From NCBI GenBank assembly GCA_008931825.1, contig QXVZ01021707.1:1-21148 (forward strand): a stretch of 21,148 nucleotides of DNA, in the 5' to 3' direction. Origin of the DNA: Phallusia fumigata. Taxonomy: Eukaryota; Chordata; Ascidiacea; Phlebobranchia; Ascidiidae. Below the pieces are notes generated by a model. The model was not told the DNA's origin. It made no database searches and saw only the letters and a program-made list of their open reading frames with translations. The translations under genes were made by a program, and so were the position numbers. Below are positions 9,401-16,300 of the stretch, one piece after another (the first letter of the stretch is position 1; each line of letters begins with the position of its first letter).

Positions 9401-10914
9401 AATTCTGTCCGCACAGAGTTTGCAAAACGGTCCGGAGATCTGGCAAATATCATTGCCTTCACATATGGAGTAAATCTGCAAAAAATAAATAAATTGCAAA
9501 CAAAACTGGAAAAGTTTATTCTGCCACTTTGAAAGAGATATTGGCAATTAAACCTTAGCTGTAAAACATCCTTTGTGTTGCAGTTTTGTGACATAATTTT
9601 GCAGTGCATTGCAACCAGGTTATTCACAACGACAATACACTTAACTGAAAATTATTTTTTGGAATGTTAAGGTGTCATTTAAACGGCATCCATAAAACAA
9701 TATAACCACTAAACCAACTGTTCCTCTCAGCGCTATTCTGTTAGAGTTGACAAATGTGAAAATGAATGGAGAAACACACCCCCAAGTTATGAAGCAAACA
9801 TAAACTTAGAAGTTATCCCAGTCCAATACATTACCCCATCGCAGTAACATTCCTTGCAGCTCAGCATGCATTCATCTCTTCCGTCTGGGCAGTTGAATAT
9901 TCCGTCGCATAGTTGACCTTCGTACACAGTAACGTTCGTATCGGGACCACACGAAAACTCCGTGCAGTTCACCTCATCACTGCCATCTGGTGACCAAGAA
10001 ATCAATCGATTACAACCGCTAGGTGTCTTAAAATGTGGAAAATTTTACTCAATAATATGTAACCAACTAACTTTGATACAGTATTGTTTGAAAACATCGG
10101 TCGAAAAGTAGAACGAAATGCGTTACCAGCAAATACAATGTTACACATTCGCGTGAAAATGTCAACTCCTATACTTCTATACTTCCGTATTATTTTAAAC
10201 CTGCAACCACATTGTTGAAAAATGACGGAAAGTAATTTATTGCCTGAAAGTTCCAATGTGTAAAAGTTTTACCTAGACAGTTTGGGAATCCATTGCAGAC
10301 GAAGGCTTCAGGCAAACCAGGACATCGGGTTGAACAGTTTTCATCCGTGTCTTCGATGCAATGACTGTGACCATCACAAACCCAATTGTTGTTCCATAAC
10401 GAGCAGACGCTGTAAACAAACAGTTTAAGTCTTCATAGACAAATAGCTTTGTGACATAAACAAACATAGAAAAATATTAAAGCGTCTTTAAATTGCCATC
10501 ATGATAGAAGTAAAAAGTTAGATTGCTATACGGTTTTTCTAAACCTAACCACCCAAATTTAAAGCACAATTTGAGTTGTAATGCCATTAGACGTTTTCTT
10601 GACTTGAAATACAAAATTTTTACATCCAAGGCATCATTGTTACACACCCAAAACTTTTACCCTAACCAGCCTAAACCCCAAAGCAAATCATCACCTCTGT
10701 TGTCCAGTTCTTCCCATCGGCATACACGGCACAGTCACGAAGTTTTCCATGCTGATAAACTCGACCTCATCCGAACCATCAGAGCAGTCTTGAATCCCGT
10801 CGCAGAACGTTGCTTTCGCCAAACACGTTCCGTCCCAGCATTGGAAATAATTCGGCCCACAGTTTGGCGAAGTTGACGTGGTTACTGAGGGAAATGGAGT
10901 TGTTGATTGTGAAC
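226..10914 (-). CDS. Multi-LDLa receptor ending in a GPCR-like helix 1 (18 exons, partial at both ends)
   Basis: This is the gene span; exons are listed separately. Splicing 18 exons with GT/AG ends (using the 4054-4132 and 3271-3461 copies of exons 12 and 13) gives 2535 nt, or 845 codons, with every junction phase matching. The product is about 19 LDLa modules recognised by repeats of the type CDGxxDCxDGSDE, which are calcium-binding, disulfide-rich extracellular ligand-binding folds. They are followed by a short stalk and a hydrophobic helix (LRYLIWVMGGLSIIG). The stalk-plus-helix pattern (SRE-MIR--LR-LIWVMG--SIIG) resembles the start of the seven-helix domain of GRL101-like and relaxin-receptor-like class A GPCRs, but no leucine-rich repeats lie between. 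Expected location is the plasma membrane with the array outside. The signal peptide, upstream exons and helices 2-7 are not visible. The alternative is a single-pass LDLa protein. The LDLa call is secure; the GPCR call is family inference from one helix. Confidence 0.8.
466..541 (-). CDS. Receptor exon 17: end of LDLa 18, start of LDLa 19
   Basis: The acceptor acaccctcag precedes 541 and the donor AACAT|gtaaat follows 466; 25 codons plus one base, phase 0 in, phase 1 out. It encodes ICDGKIDCRNQMDEADC, in which Asn replaces Asp in the acidic box, then PDHFYCET. Readthrough from here makes the longer apparent ORF up to 508, but the donor and the matching exon 18 acceptor show it is spliced. Confidence 0.83.
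822..1008 (-). CDS. Receptor exon 16: LDLa 17 and first part of LDLa 18
   Basis: The acceptor ggcttccag precedes 1008 and the donor TCACAG|gttata follows 822; phase 2 in, phase 0 out, 62 full codons. It encodes FYSCNTGG...SDVCDGLSMDCPDGADEMDC, a full module end, then PHRIYCNGSAWLHDGKEF and GGPIHISQSQ. Between Cys6 of module 17 and the CDG of module 18 there is only one cysteine, so module 18 lacks C1 and C3. Confidence 0.83.
1568..1676 (-). CDS. Receptor exon 15: end of LDLa 16, start of LDLa 17
   Basis: The acceptor accagacag precedes 1676, chosen over an earlier AG because it gives phase 1. The consensus donor AACGT|gtaagt follows 1568 (phase 2 out). It encodes LQCDGRPECTHYEDEC, then CPDPLPAFCQRVRGFFN. 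GT+G gives Val with exon 16, continuing VKFYSC. The ~560-base intron that follows contains an open minus frame at 1203-1532 that is not used because these two exons already join in phase. Confidence 0.82.
2017..2137 (-). CDS. Receptor exon 14: end of LDLa 15, start of LDLa 16
   Basis: The acceptor ctccattcacag precedes 2137 and the donor GTCG|gtacgt follows 2017; phase 0 in, phase 1 out, 40 codons plus one base. It encodes ICDGKKDCSNGMDEESC, then C1 to C3 of the next module (IQCAKGESEHC, NFTCHSV). Asn replaces Asp in the usual DGSDE box (SNGMDEE). The final G plus CA gives Ala at the join. The intron to exon 15 is about 340 bases with nothing recognised. Confidence 0.85.
2272..2462 (-). CDS. 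Receptor exon 13, left-hand copy (allele or duplicate)
   Basis: Same length (191 bases), splice sites and phases as 3271-3461. It encodes EKQCDGNFDCLLLSDEC through GTCIQRQQ, with SPAICD for SPPICD and GDRD for GGRD. Joined to exon 14 it completes the module (CDGTCIQRQQ then ICDGKKDC). Exons 12 and 13 together enter and leave in phase 0, so a transcript with either copy or both would stay in frame; phase alone cannot tell an allele from a true duplication. Confidence 0.75.
3021..3090 (-). CDS. Receptor exon 12, left-hand copy (allele or duplicate)
   Basis: Same exon as 4054-4132, with acceptor cattttccag and donor ATACCAG|gttggt. It is 70 rather than 79 bases because three codons (Thr-Val-Ser) are absent, and it has Asp and Ala where the other copy has Gly at two places. 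The indel is a multiple of three and both splice sites are intact, as expected for a selected coding exon. If the ~1 kb repeat is an unmerged allele, this copy and 4054-4132 never occur in one transcript. Confidence 0.7.
3205..3205. other. Unresolved base (n) at the repeat junction
   Basis: A single n separates the last base of repeat unit 1 from the first base of unit 2. This placement suggests a contig join rather than an ambiguous base call. Confidence 0.9.
3271..3461 (-). CDS. Receptor exon 13, right-hand copy: LDLa 14 core and start of 15
   Basis: The acceptor atcatgaaag precedes 3461 (AAG rather than the commoner CAG; chosen because it alone matches phase 1) and the donor CAGCAG|gtcatt follows 3271; exit is phase 0. 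It encodes EKQCDGNFDCLLLSDEC, a cysteine-rich insert (CLCERSPPICDQLC, then RDVCDRC), and CGVGEVICDGTCIQRQQ, the first half of the next module. It differs from the copy at 2272-2462 at two bases, both changing an amino acid. Confidence 0.8.
4054..4132 (-). CDS. Receptor exon 12, right-hand copy
   Basis: The acceptor catttttcag precedes 4132 and the donor ATACCAG|gttggt follows 4054; 26 codons plus one base, phase 0 in, phase 1 out. It encodes the first half of an LDLa module: AEGFSNGETVSG, HPYFRCKGEKRIIP. The last G plus TC of exon 13 gives Val, making IIPVEKQCDGNFDC, a good module join. An apparent 101-codon frame over the same bases (3907-4212) is a shadow in another frame. The copy at 3021-3090 lacks three codons. 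Confidence 0.75.
4133..6484 (-). other. Large intron 11 of the receptor (~2.35 kb)
   Basis: This is the longest intron seen in the gene; its phase-0 ends match exon 11 and the right-hand copy of exon 12. I find no exon in it: open frames on both strands lack usable splice ends or LDLa signatures. It contains two CACGTG E-boxes in similar contexts (5687-5698 and 5793-5805) and a locally GC-richer stretch near 4600-4690. Given its size it could hold regulatory elements, which is inference. Confidence 0.6.
6485..6688 (-). CDS. Receptor exon 11: end of LDLa 13 and divergent linker
   Basis: The acceptor gatcatgcag precedes 6688 and the donor GAGTGG|gtaagc follows 6485; 68 codons, phase 0 at both ends. 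It starts VCDGDNDCSDGSDE, has the recurring spacer (HATDNEAFT) before Cys, then TRTC and a ~33-residue stretch poor in cysteine (SDCDRDMDMLGPVVVVESD). That part matches type-B modules only at its first cysteine, so it is either a decayed module or a linker. Confidence 0.82.
7003..7220 (-). CDS. Receptor exon 10: end of LDLa 11, LDLa 12, start of LDLa 13
   Basis: The acceptor tttgttttag precedes 7220 and the donor GATTGG|gtgagt follows 7003; phase 1 in, phase 0 out, 72 full codons. It encodes CEDGTDE with a spacer VPYTSQPGEFP before Cys6, a type-B module with WTCDGLQQCTNRSDEC, then LLHC...FICGSGECIKRDW. The next exon supplies VCDG directly, so module 13 is cut just before Cys4. The intron to exon 11 is about 310 bases with nothing seen. 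Confidence 0.87.
7725..7860 (-). CDS. Receptor exon 9: end of LDLa 10 (type B), start of LDLa 11 (type A)
   Basis: The acceptor taccaccacag precedes 7860 and the donor AAAGG|gtgaga follows 7725; phase 0 in, phase 1 out. It encodes DSWLCDLVDHC...VDECQPDC, a degenerate core without the CDG Gly, then FWCDTGKCI...FCDNTK. The final G joins AT of exon 10 to give Asp, completing DNTKDCEDGTDE. An upstream ATG at 7980 keeps the frame open but lies in the intron. The intron to exon 10 is about 500 bases and featureless. Confidence 0.82.
8196..8361 (-). CDS. Receptor exon 8: LDLa 9 (type A) and start of LDLa 10 (type B)
   Basis: The acceptor gtgttcag precedes 8361 and the donor AAGCAG|gtgtgg follows 8196; phase 2 in, phase 0 out. 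It encodes FICGSGECI...FCDGVIDCADGSDE followed by an 11-residue spacer (IIGSLPGEVNIM) before the last Cys, then a second module beginning NNNRNHYGGSC. FICGSGECI recurs nearly unchanged in exon 10, a sign of internal duplication. The intron to exon 9 is about 335 bases with no feature seen. Confidence 0.85.
8444..8533 (-). CDS. Receptor exon 7: LDLa 8
   Basis: The acceptor taactgcag precedes 8533; the donor is CATGCAA|gtaggt after 8444, phase 2 at both ends. A second possible donor four bases on (gtattg after 8440) would include an in-frame TAG and is rejected. It encodes IQFCDGINDCGDHSDECGGQC and LSTC, the first cysteine region of module 9. Phase 2 matches the one-base overhang of exon 8 (AA+A, Lys). 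Confidence 0.82.
8750..8838 (-). CDS. Receptor exon 6: LDLa 7
   Basis: The acceptor gttttcag precedes 8838 and the donor AATAA|gtaaat follows 8750; phase 0 in, phase 2 out. It encodes VYLIEVCDGFEDCRDGSDETIC, a canonical second half with a complete DGSDE calcium box, then CSICPNNN leading into the next module. The last AA joins G of exon 7 to give Lys. Confidence 0.83.
8944..9027 (-). CDS. Receptor exon 5: LDLa 6
   Basis: The acceptor atttacacag precedes 9027 and the donor GAAGAG|gtaagg follows 8944; 28 codons, phase 0 at both ends. It encodes ICDGDVDCPDVSDELFC followed by CNRTFVCESGEE, the first half of the next module. It begins one residue before the fourth module cysteine, the same cut used by exons 11, 14 and 17. 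The intron to exon 6 is short. Confidence 0.85.
9380..9475 (-). CDS. Receptor exon 4: LDLa 5 core
   Basis: The acceptor ttttttgcag precedes 9475 and the donor GATAAG|gtaaat follows 9380. It is exactly 32 codons, phase 0 at both ends. It reads IYSICEGNDIC then a C..C pair (FCKLCAD). CEGNDIC replaces the usual CDG, and no SDE acidic box follows, so this is a divergent module that may bind calcium poorly. Good splice sites and matching phases make the exon convincing despite its weak module signature. The intron to exon 5 is about 350 bases with nothing recognised. Confidence 0.75.
9835..9986 (-). CDS. Receptor exon 3: end of LDLa 3, LDLa 4, start of LDLa 5
   Basis: The acceptor ggtcaccag precedes 9986 and the donor GATGGG|gtaatg follows 9835; phase 1 in, phase 0 out. 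The spliced G+AT makes the Asp of DGSDEVNC. LDLa 4 follows with LCDGIFNCPDGRDEC, then a cysteine cluster (CMLSCKECYCDG) at the start of the next module. Fifty codons lie between the split codon and the donor. The intron to exon 4 is about 360 bases with no feature seen. Confidence 0.85.
10273..10409 (-). CDS. Receptor exon 2: LDLa module 2 and first part of module 3
   Basis: The acceptor tttacag precedes 10409 and the donor CTAG|gtaaaa follows 10273; phase 2 in, phase 1 out. The single leading C completes an AGC Ser codon begun in exon 1. It encodes VCSLW...WVCDGHSHC...TDENC, then C1 to C5 of the next module (CPGLPEAFVCNGFPNC). The exon ends on the first base of the Asp codon of DGSDE, and exon 3 supplies the other two bases, which strongly supports this junction. 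Confidence 0.85.
10695..10914 (-). CDS. Receptor exon 1 (first visible): Ser/Thr linker, LDLa module 1
   Basis: The acceptor (tattag) precedes 10914 and the donor AGAG|gtgatg follows 10695; entry is phase 1 and exit phase 2. About 16 residues rich in Ser, Thr and Pro (SQSTTPFPSVTTSTSP) lead into a complete six-cysteine LDLa module with CDGIQDC and DGSDE. Thirteen residues separate DGSDE from the last Cys, an insertion that recurs in several later modules. The linker looks like a mucin-type O-glycosylated spacer, which is inference. The phase-1 entry means at least one more exon exists upstream; I could not find it. Confidence 0.85.
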
Positions 10915-10953
10915 CTAATAAACAATTTTAAGCGTTTGTTAAACACATCACAC

Positions 10954-11242
10954 CAGGGGTGGGCAATTATCTATTGGGCCACATGATAATAGAAAATATT
11001 GTGAATGGCCAGGCCAAAAGGCTTACCTCTGTTTTAAATAACATTAATTGTATTTTATCATAAAAAGCAGTAAATACCATTGTTTTGACAAGATAGTATG
11101 AATGTATGTTATGGCTAAGCATAAAAAAATGAGGTTGCCTCATTAAAATGTCATCTGTTTAATCAAAAGTGTTTAATTTGTAATTCCAAATTAGCTTAAA
11201 CGGACCGGTCAGAAACAACCAAGGGGCCGTGCAATGCCCAGG
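10954..11242. mobile_element. Probable decayed non-autonomous hAT element (MITE)
   Basis: The left end CAGGGGTGGGCAATT matches the general form of hAT terminal repeats. The right end, read in reverse complement, is CCTGGGCATTGC followed by GGCCCC; both ends share TGGGCA-TT and a GGGCC subterminal block. The ~290-base interior is AT-rich, has no open frame, and contains a perfect 7-bp hairpin (11128-11144, arms AATGAGG and CCTCATT). I could not find a convincing 8-base target duplication, so the element is old or the call is wrong. Confidence 0.4.
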
Positions 11243-11862
11243 ATATTTAGACTAACTGGACAGGGCTCGCTCTCAATAGGATTAAGTAGTTGGAATTATC
11301 CCGCGGTTTTTCGTTTCCTGGATTGAACGCAGGGTGGCCATCAGTCACAGGGTTTAGCTAACCTTCGTCCTTATGAATTTTTTATGCCTAATTTATAACT
11401 GACAACTGCCAAGCAATGTCATTTTAACGAGTATTGAACCCTTGAACTTGACAAACAGATTTGTTGCAACGTTTTTACGTTTTTTTGTCGTAAGCATTAC
11501 TTCTATGTCAAAGTTCTTGGATAGCTTGACAGATTTTGGTTGTCTTACAATCTTTTAACAGAATTGCATTCTTGTCTTTTTTATGCTCTTTAGGAATGGT
11601 CGTTATTTTTCTTTTCAACTTACCTAAATCATGAATTATGCATGATAAATCTGCATAAGCCGTCGAAAACCCACAGGGAATAAATGTTTCGCTCCCGAAT
11701 CAAACAATGTATTTACCCAAACCATAAACGAACATAATTAAGCCGCCATGCATATAGGTTACGGTCGCTGGATGTCACGTGGGGATTCTACACACACTTT
11801 ATTTGTTATTTATCGAGAAAAAAGCCAACGCGTCGCTAGTCCATGACGAATATATGTATCTG

Positions 11863-11889
11863 TGACGTCATTATCAAATTATGACGTAA
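11863..11889. promoter_or_regulatory. Pair of CRE/ATF-type sites
   Basis: A perfect palindrome TGACGTCA lies at 11863-11870 and a half-mutated TGACGTAA at 11882-11889, 19 bases apart start to start (about two helical turns). A third TGACGTCA is at 12846-12853. These match the CREB/ATF consensus. Whether they drive the receptor gene or any gene is unknown. Confidence 0.3.
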
Positions 11890-12845
11890 TTTTTACTCCC
11901 CTAAACTGTGTGACCTAAAAATATTTTACCGCAAGCAAAACGGATCAGGGGTCGGTATTTTTGAGCGGGGTTTAAATGCAATATTGATTGATGGAAGCAA
12001 AATTAACCTTTCGGATTAATTTAACAAAAAAGGTTTAAAAGCCAGGAATATGGATTATCGTGCGTCTAATGCCTAAATTTCGTTGAGGAATGACGATATT
12101 CTGATTTTAGGCATGGAAATTTAAAGAGTTTTTAAAAAGTGGACTGCATCATGGTTTGAAATTTTTAAACTGCGGAAAATTTTAAACTTCTCCTAAACCG
12201 TCTGCTAGTGTTGTTTAATCCTAAACGCACTTAAAGAAAAACATATTCAAGAATTGATTAGATCGAAAGCTCTACAGCAGTGGTATTTAACCTTGTGGTA
12301 ATTCCCCACATGTGACAGGGAGCGGGTGGGTAATTAGCTGAACCTGTTGGCTGAAAAACATTGTTTCTATTGAGTAAACAGATCACAAATAAGATTGTGG
12401 TAAATTGTAGGTAATTGGTAATAAGGGAAAATTGGGACAAAACAACTGCTCTGCACTTTCCAGCTTTTGTAGCAAGAAACAGTGCAACACATTTTACGAA
12501 TAAACATAAAGCATAACAACACACGCAGTTTGTCGGCGCATTCGAAAACAAACTCTGGGTTTAGATTGACGCTAGCAGGGTTGTGAATCATCCCCATAAT
12601 AAAGCAAACTGTTTGCTTAGAAAGTTCACCCTTGGTTGAATACGAGCTTCTTGAGAGCAACCCCCCGTCGTTGATCGGTAGCGCTCAGGTTCCGCACCTT
12701 GCTCGGCATAAAAGGCTTTCGCTGTTATTAAAAACCCTTGTGGGTTTTCAATCATTCGGTCTGAAGTGTGCCAAATACCAGGTGTGGGGTTTCAAAGTGT
12801 TAAAAAAACCCATGACAACACACCTAAGGTCTCGAGTGCTTTATA

Positions 12846-12853
12846 TGACGTCA
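12846..12853. promoter_or_regulatory. CRE/ATF-type site TGACGTCA
   Basis: Perfect eight-base palindrome just after a TTATAT run. No transcription start can be placed nearby from sequence alone. Confidence 0.25.
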
Positions 12854-13368
12854 CGGTAGGAGTTTTCAGCGTTCCGCGTCATAATAACGCCCACCCCCCA
12901 CTAAATAGTAAATTCCCGTTTTATGTAAACAACATCAAATTGTGATTCGGTTGAGGTTTTTGTGTGTTTGCATAAAGCAACAGGCCAAAATAAATGGTGA
13001 TGTAAGGTCGGCTAAACTGTCTATTGTTTGCACATGACTATCGATTTTCAGTGTTTTAATGTTAAACAAACGAATATGTTAAACTTCATGCGATTACATT
13101 GCTTCTAAGTCAAGTATATCTTCATATTTTGCCTTGTAAAAACTACGATTGTAAATATTTGCTTTGCGCGAATGTTGATATTCAAGACTGTTCCGCATCA
13201 GAGCAATAAATCATGATCTTAACTTCGCAAGACCACTCACATAGAAAACAGATTTGCAAATAGATTGCGGCCAACTTTGCCACCAGATGCCGGTCTATGT
13301 TAGTTAAGCAGTTGTGTCACAAGTTTGAAGCCTTCTCGTTATGCGTTAGGTTGCAAATTGTTATTGTC

Positions 13369-13369
13369 N
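13369..13369. other. Unresolved base (n), possible contig join
   Basis: Single n in non-coding sequence. The other two n positions coincide with structural breaks, so this may also mark a join; nothing on either side proves it. Confidence 0.5.
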
Positions 13370-16300
13370 TATGAACACGCTACTAACATCTCATGTCCAG
13401 TTTAAACTCCAACCTGTGTATTTTAAACGTTTATTTTCAAGTGTCAAGTGTCATGTGTCGTCAACAAGTTTCTACAAATCATTATACAAGCTATGCATTA
13501 AAAGACCAACAATTTCTCGCCAGGAATTCGCTTTTAATTCGCTTTTAAACTAACAAGCGTCCTGCTGAGAATTTCCAAGTCAAACATTTCGCTGAAAATG
13601 ATTTTTGGTTCCAAGTCTATTCCTTCGAATTTCAAGCTGCTCATGACCGAGCAATACAAACGTGCTTTCTTGTAAACACTTGAAAATGTAGTGCGCTGAC
13701 CTTATCAAGCATAAGGATAAGTGATCCTGACCTCTAGATCATTCTTCTATCAGAAGATGAATTGCAATTTCCATGCGAACTGCTTATGCGGTTGTCGAAA
13801 TCAACTGAATTCTAAATCCTATAAGCACGACGGTGAATTGATTCCTCACTGGGGTACCACAAGCAGTTAACTGCCGACATACATAATAATTAAGTTGGAG
13901 CGTCGAATCCAGCGTTCAACGATTGCGTACGACTGTCACTTGATTGCTTTGGGACAGTTTGAAGGTCGACTGTCCTTGGAGATCTGTGACGTATGTATTA
14001 AAACTCGTTTGTTGTGATCATTTCCACTTTTGACCCTAAAATATGACGCACACTTAAAGCGGGTTCACAAACAAGCTTTGAATACCACACTGTGCAAATT
14101 TATAACTGATAAATGTTAAATGTAAACGCCACTGAGCAAAAAATGATGAAAATACTTCATGCTTTACTGCGCAAAAGGCCCCTGCATAGCTGTCGTTGCA
14201 ACAACAGGCATTAGCTCTATTCAACCTTCGGTTTTAAAACAAACCTTAGACACACATAAATGTTAAATAACCCTATACCGGTTTTGACAACATTCAGGAA
14301 AATACACAACGATAATTTTCCGGCTATGGCGATTACTGTGGCAAGCGTAACAACTGGACGTAAGTATCGTCTATTGCAGCCAGCAACACTCGCATCGTGA
14401 TCAAACGCACGTTACCCCGCCTTCAGTGTAAATATCTTCTCGCCGCCGTTTATTGCTTGAAAAACAACTGTACAACCCTGCGATACACTGTACACATCAC
14501 TCTTTTTGGTCCCTAATCTATCCAAGTCTAAGCAGTAGAAGGACAAAAATAGTCTCAAGGTTTCGTGGATACAAAAAAGAACCCACTACCCAATATGTGC
14601 TTTGTTAACTGAATATAAAACATCTGCTTCCGCAGTTTCAGTTGGTCTAACTGCCTTTAGCCCCATTTGTAGTTAAACCTCAACAACCTTATAAACCTCT
14701 TAACACGCCTTACACCTAACTATCTTATTCCACTATGTTGGGGTAATCAAGTTGCGCCTTTTCAACATCGCGTTATCTATAAGCAGCTGCGAAAAACACA
14801 GAATGCTGATTTCAATCTCAGATAACCAGTGGGTTTTAAACCAACACCGTAGAATCTGCGCTTGCAACATCAGCGCGTGTTGTTGCTTCTGGTTGTCTTG
14901 TTTTTAAGCTGCACCCATCAATCACCCGCCTTGCCCCGTAAATTCTCAGATAAGCAAAAAAGGTCGTTTTGTTTTACTGCCGCGTTTCAAGTCTGTGACC
15001 TTGCAGCTACGTAGGCGTGCAACACTCCCAAATACCAAACACGTGTAAACCTTAATCCGATCCATGCGGGTCTGAAAAGTGAAGTTCGCGCACTTGAGCA
15101 TGTTTACTTTTAGGTGTTTGACTGGGCAAGCTGACTGTTATTTCACCGTCACAGTAAATAAATAGTAAAGACTAAACCAGAGATGTTATACAACAGTTGG
15201 TTACTCCTGTAAAAACGTATTTTTCCTGTTTTAGATGAAATGTATGTATTTCCTAGGCTGCAGTATAGGTTACCTATGTTGTTTACAAATTTTTTTGACG
15301 GGTATTAGCATTGTGAATTACTAATTTGCATTTCAAATTGCAAAATAAATGGGCCAGAAGCCATAGATAACACTTATTGGGGAAAATTGCCCTCGACTGA
15401 GCAACAAATTGAATTTATCCCCCCTGACATTTGAGCTTTAGTGCTTCTCGTATATCTTCCTTGAGATTAACGTGTTAGTGGCTCAGCGGTTTTTCCAAGC
15501 ACCTGTCGCCCTTTAGCACTTTTTTCTCCGGACATCTGTTTTTCTTTGGGCAAATATAACAACTTACGTTACTTATATTTTAGGATAACTCGCCAAAACC
15601 TCAATGAGCTCAACTGATATTTTCAGGGTCTACAAAGTTGCCCAGAACCGTCACACCCGTTAGCACAACAACTGTTAATTGGCAAAGTTTAAAATCGTTA
15701 CGTTTCTCGTCAGTTGATGTCCGCTGTCACAGAATTAAATCATGGAACTTTCAGCAGTGCAGAATGTTGCATAATTGACTGCGTAACCTTGGATAGGCAA
15801 TTAGCATAAATAATTAAATACCGATGGATGAATGCTGCGTCTTACTGCATGAGCAGCCCTCGAATTTCTTGTGCTGCGGTTTAACTGTCACTGCAAACCA
15901 ACTCTCAAAGTTTGGAACAACCGACAGACATTAAATATTAACCCTTGCTGTGCTTTTGATATCCGGAGGGAAATTTGCTTGTATTTGTGCTGGGTCGTTT
16001 TTTAGATCAATTTGTTCCACGAAATATGTTTCACCCCAAACACGTCACCGCTAGTTTCTCTTCCACTAATCACTTTTTAAACAGCACCAAACGAAAACTT
16101 GGCGGTTAAAATACATTGATAAAATCTCACACAGCCCCGCAGGCTTTAGCAACTTTATTGTCCGACTCGTCTAGAATCAGCGATTGCAACAAAACTTTGT
16201 CAACCACTGACGCTGTCGACTTTGAGACAAGTTACTTCCTGGATTTATCACGTTCCCAGCAATGAAGGAAACATACAAGTGCAAAGTTGCTTTTTGTGCC

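Larger units (their letters stand above)
10915..13368. other. Non-coding stretch upstream of the visible receptor exons
   Basis: No supported gene. The short open frames here lack family signatures and splice context. The part nearest 10915 must be a receptor intron, because exon 1 enters in phase 1, so a signal-peptide exon may be hidden here or further right. Contents noted: a probable decayed hAT element (10954-11242), CRE/ATF-like sites (11863, 11882, 12846) and a hAT-terminus-like string at 12278. Confidence 0.6.

Noticed and set aside
10523..10876. 117-codon plus-strand frame
   Set aside because: It is the antisense shadow of receptor exon 1, which has the LDLa signature.
11280..11370. 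Possible tRNA or SINE promoter box near ggattgaacgcagg
   Set aside because: The T-stem is mismatched, and no acceptor or anticodon stems could be built.
12278..12650. hAT-terminus-like CAGTGGTATTTAACCTTGTG with a vague reverse match near 12635
   Set aside because: The far end matches poorly and there is no target duplication. The left string alone is not enough.
12258..12660. Two overlapping 97-codon minus frames, examined as a signal-peptide exon of the receptor
   Set aside because: Neither has a clear signal peptide ending in a phase-1 donor, and both look like random AT-rich frames.
14326..14360. ATG with a short frame and strong gtaagt donor on the plus strand, possible first exon of the plus-strand transporter
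   Set aside because: The transporter frame is complete from its own ATG at 19693, and an n at 17411 lies between. There is no evidence of a join.
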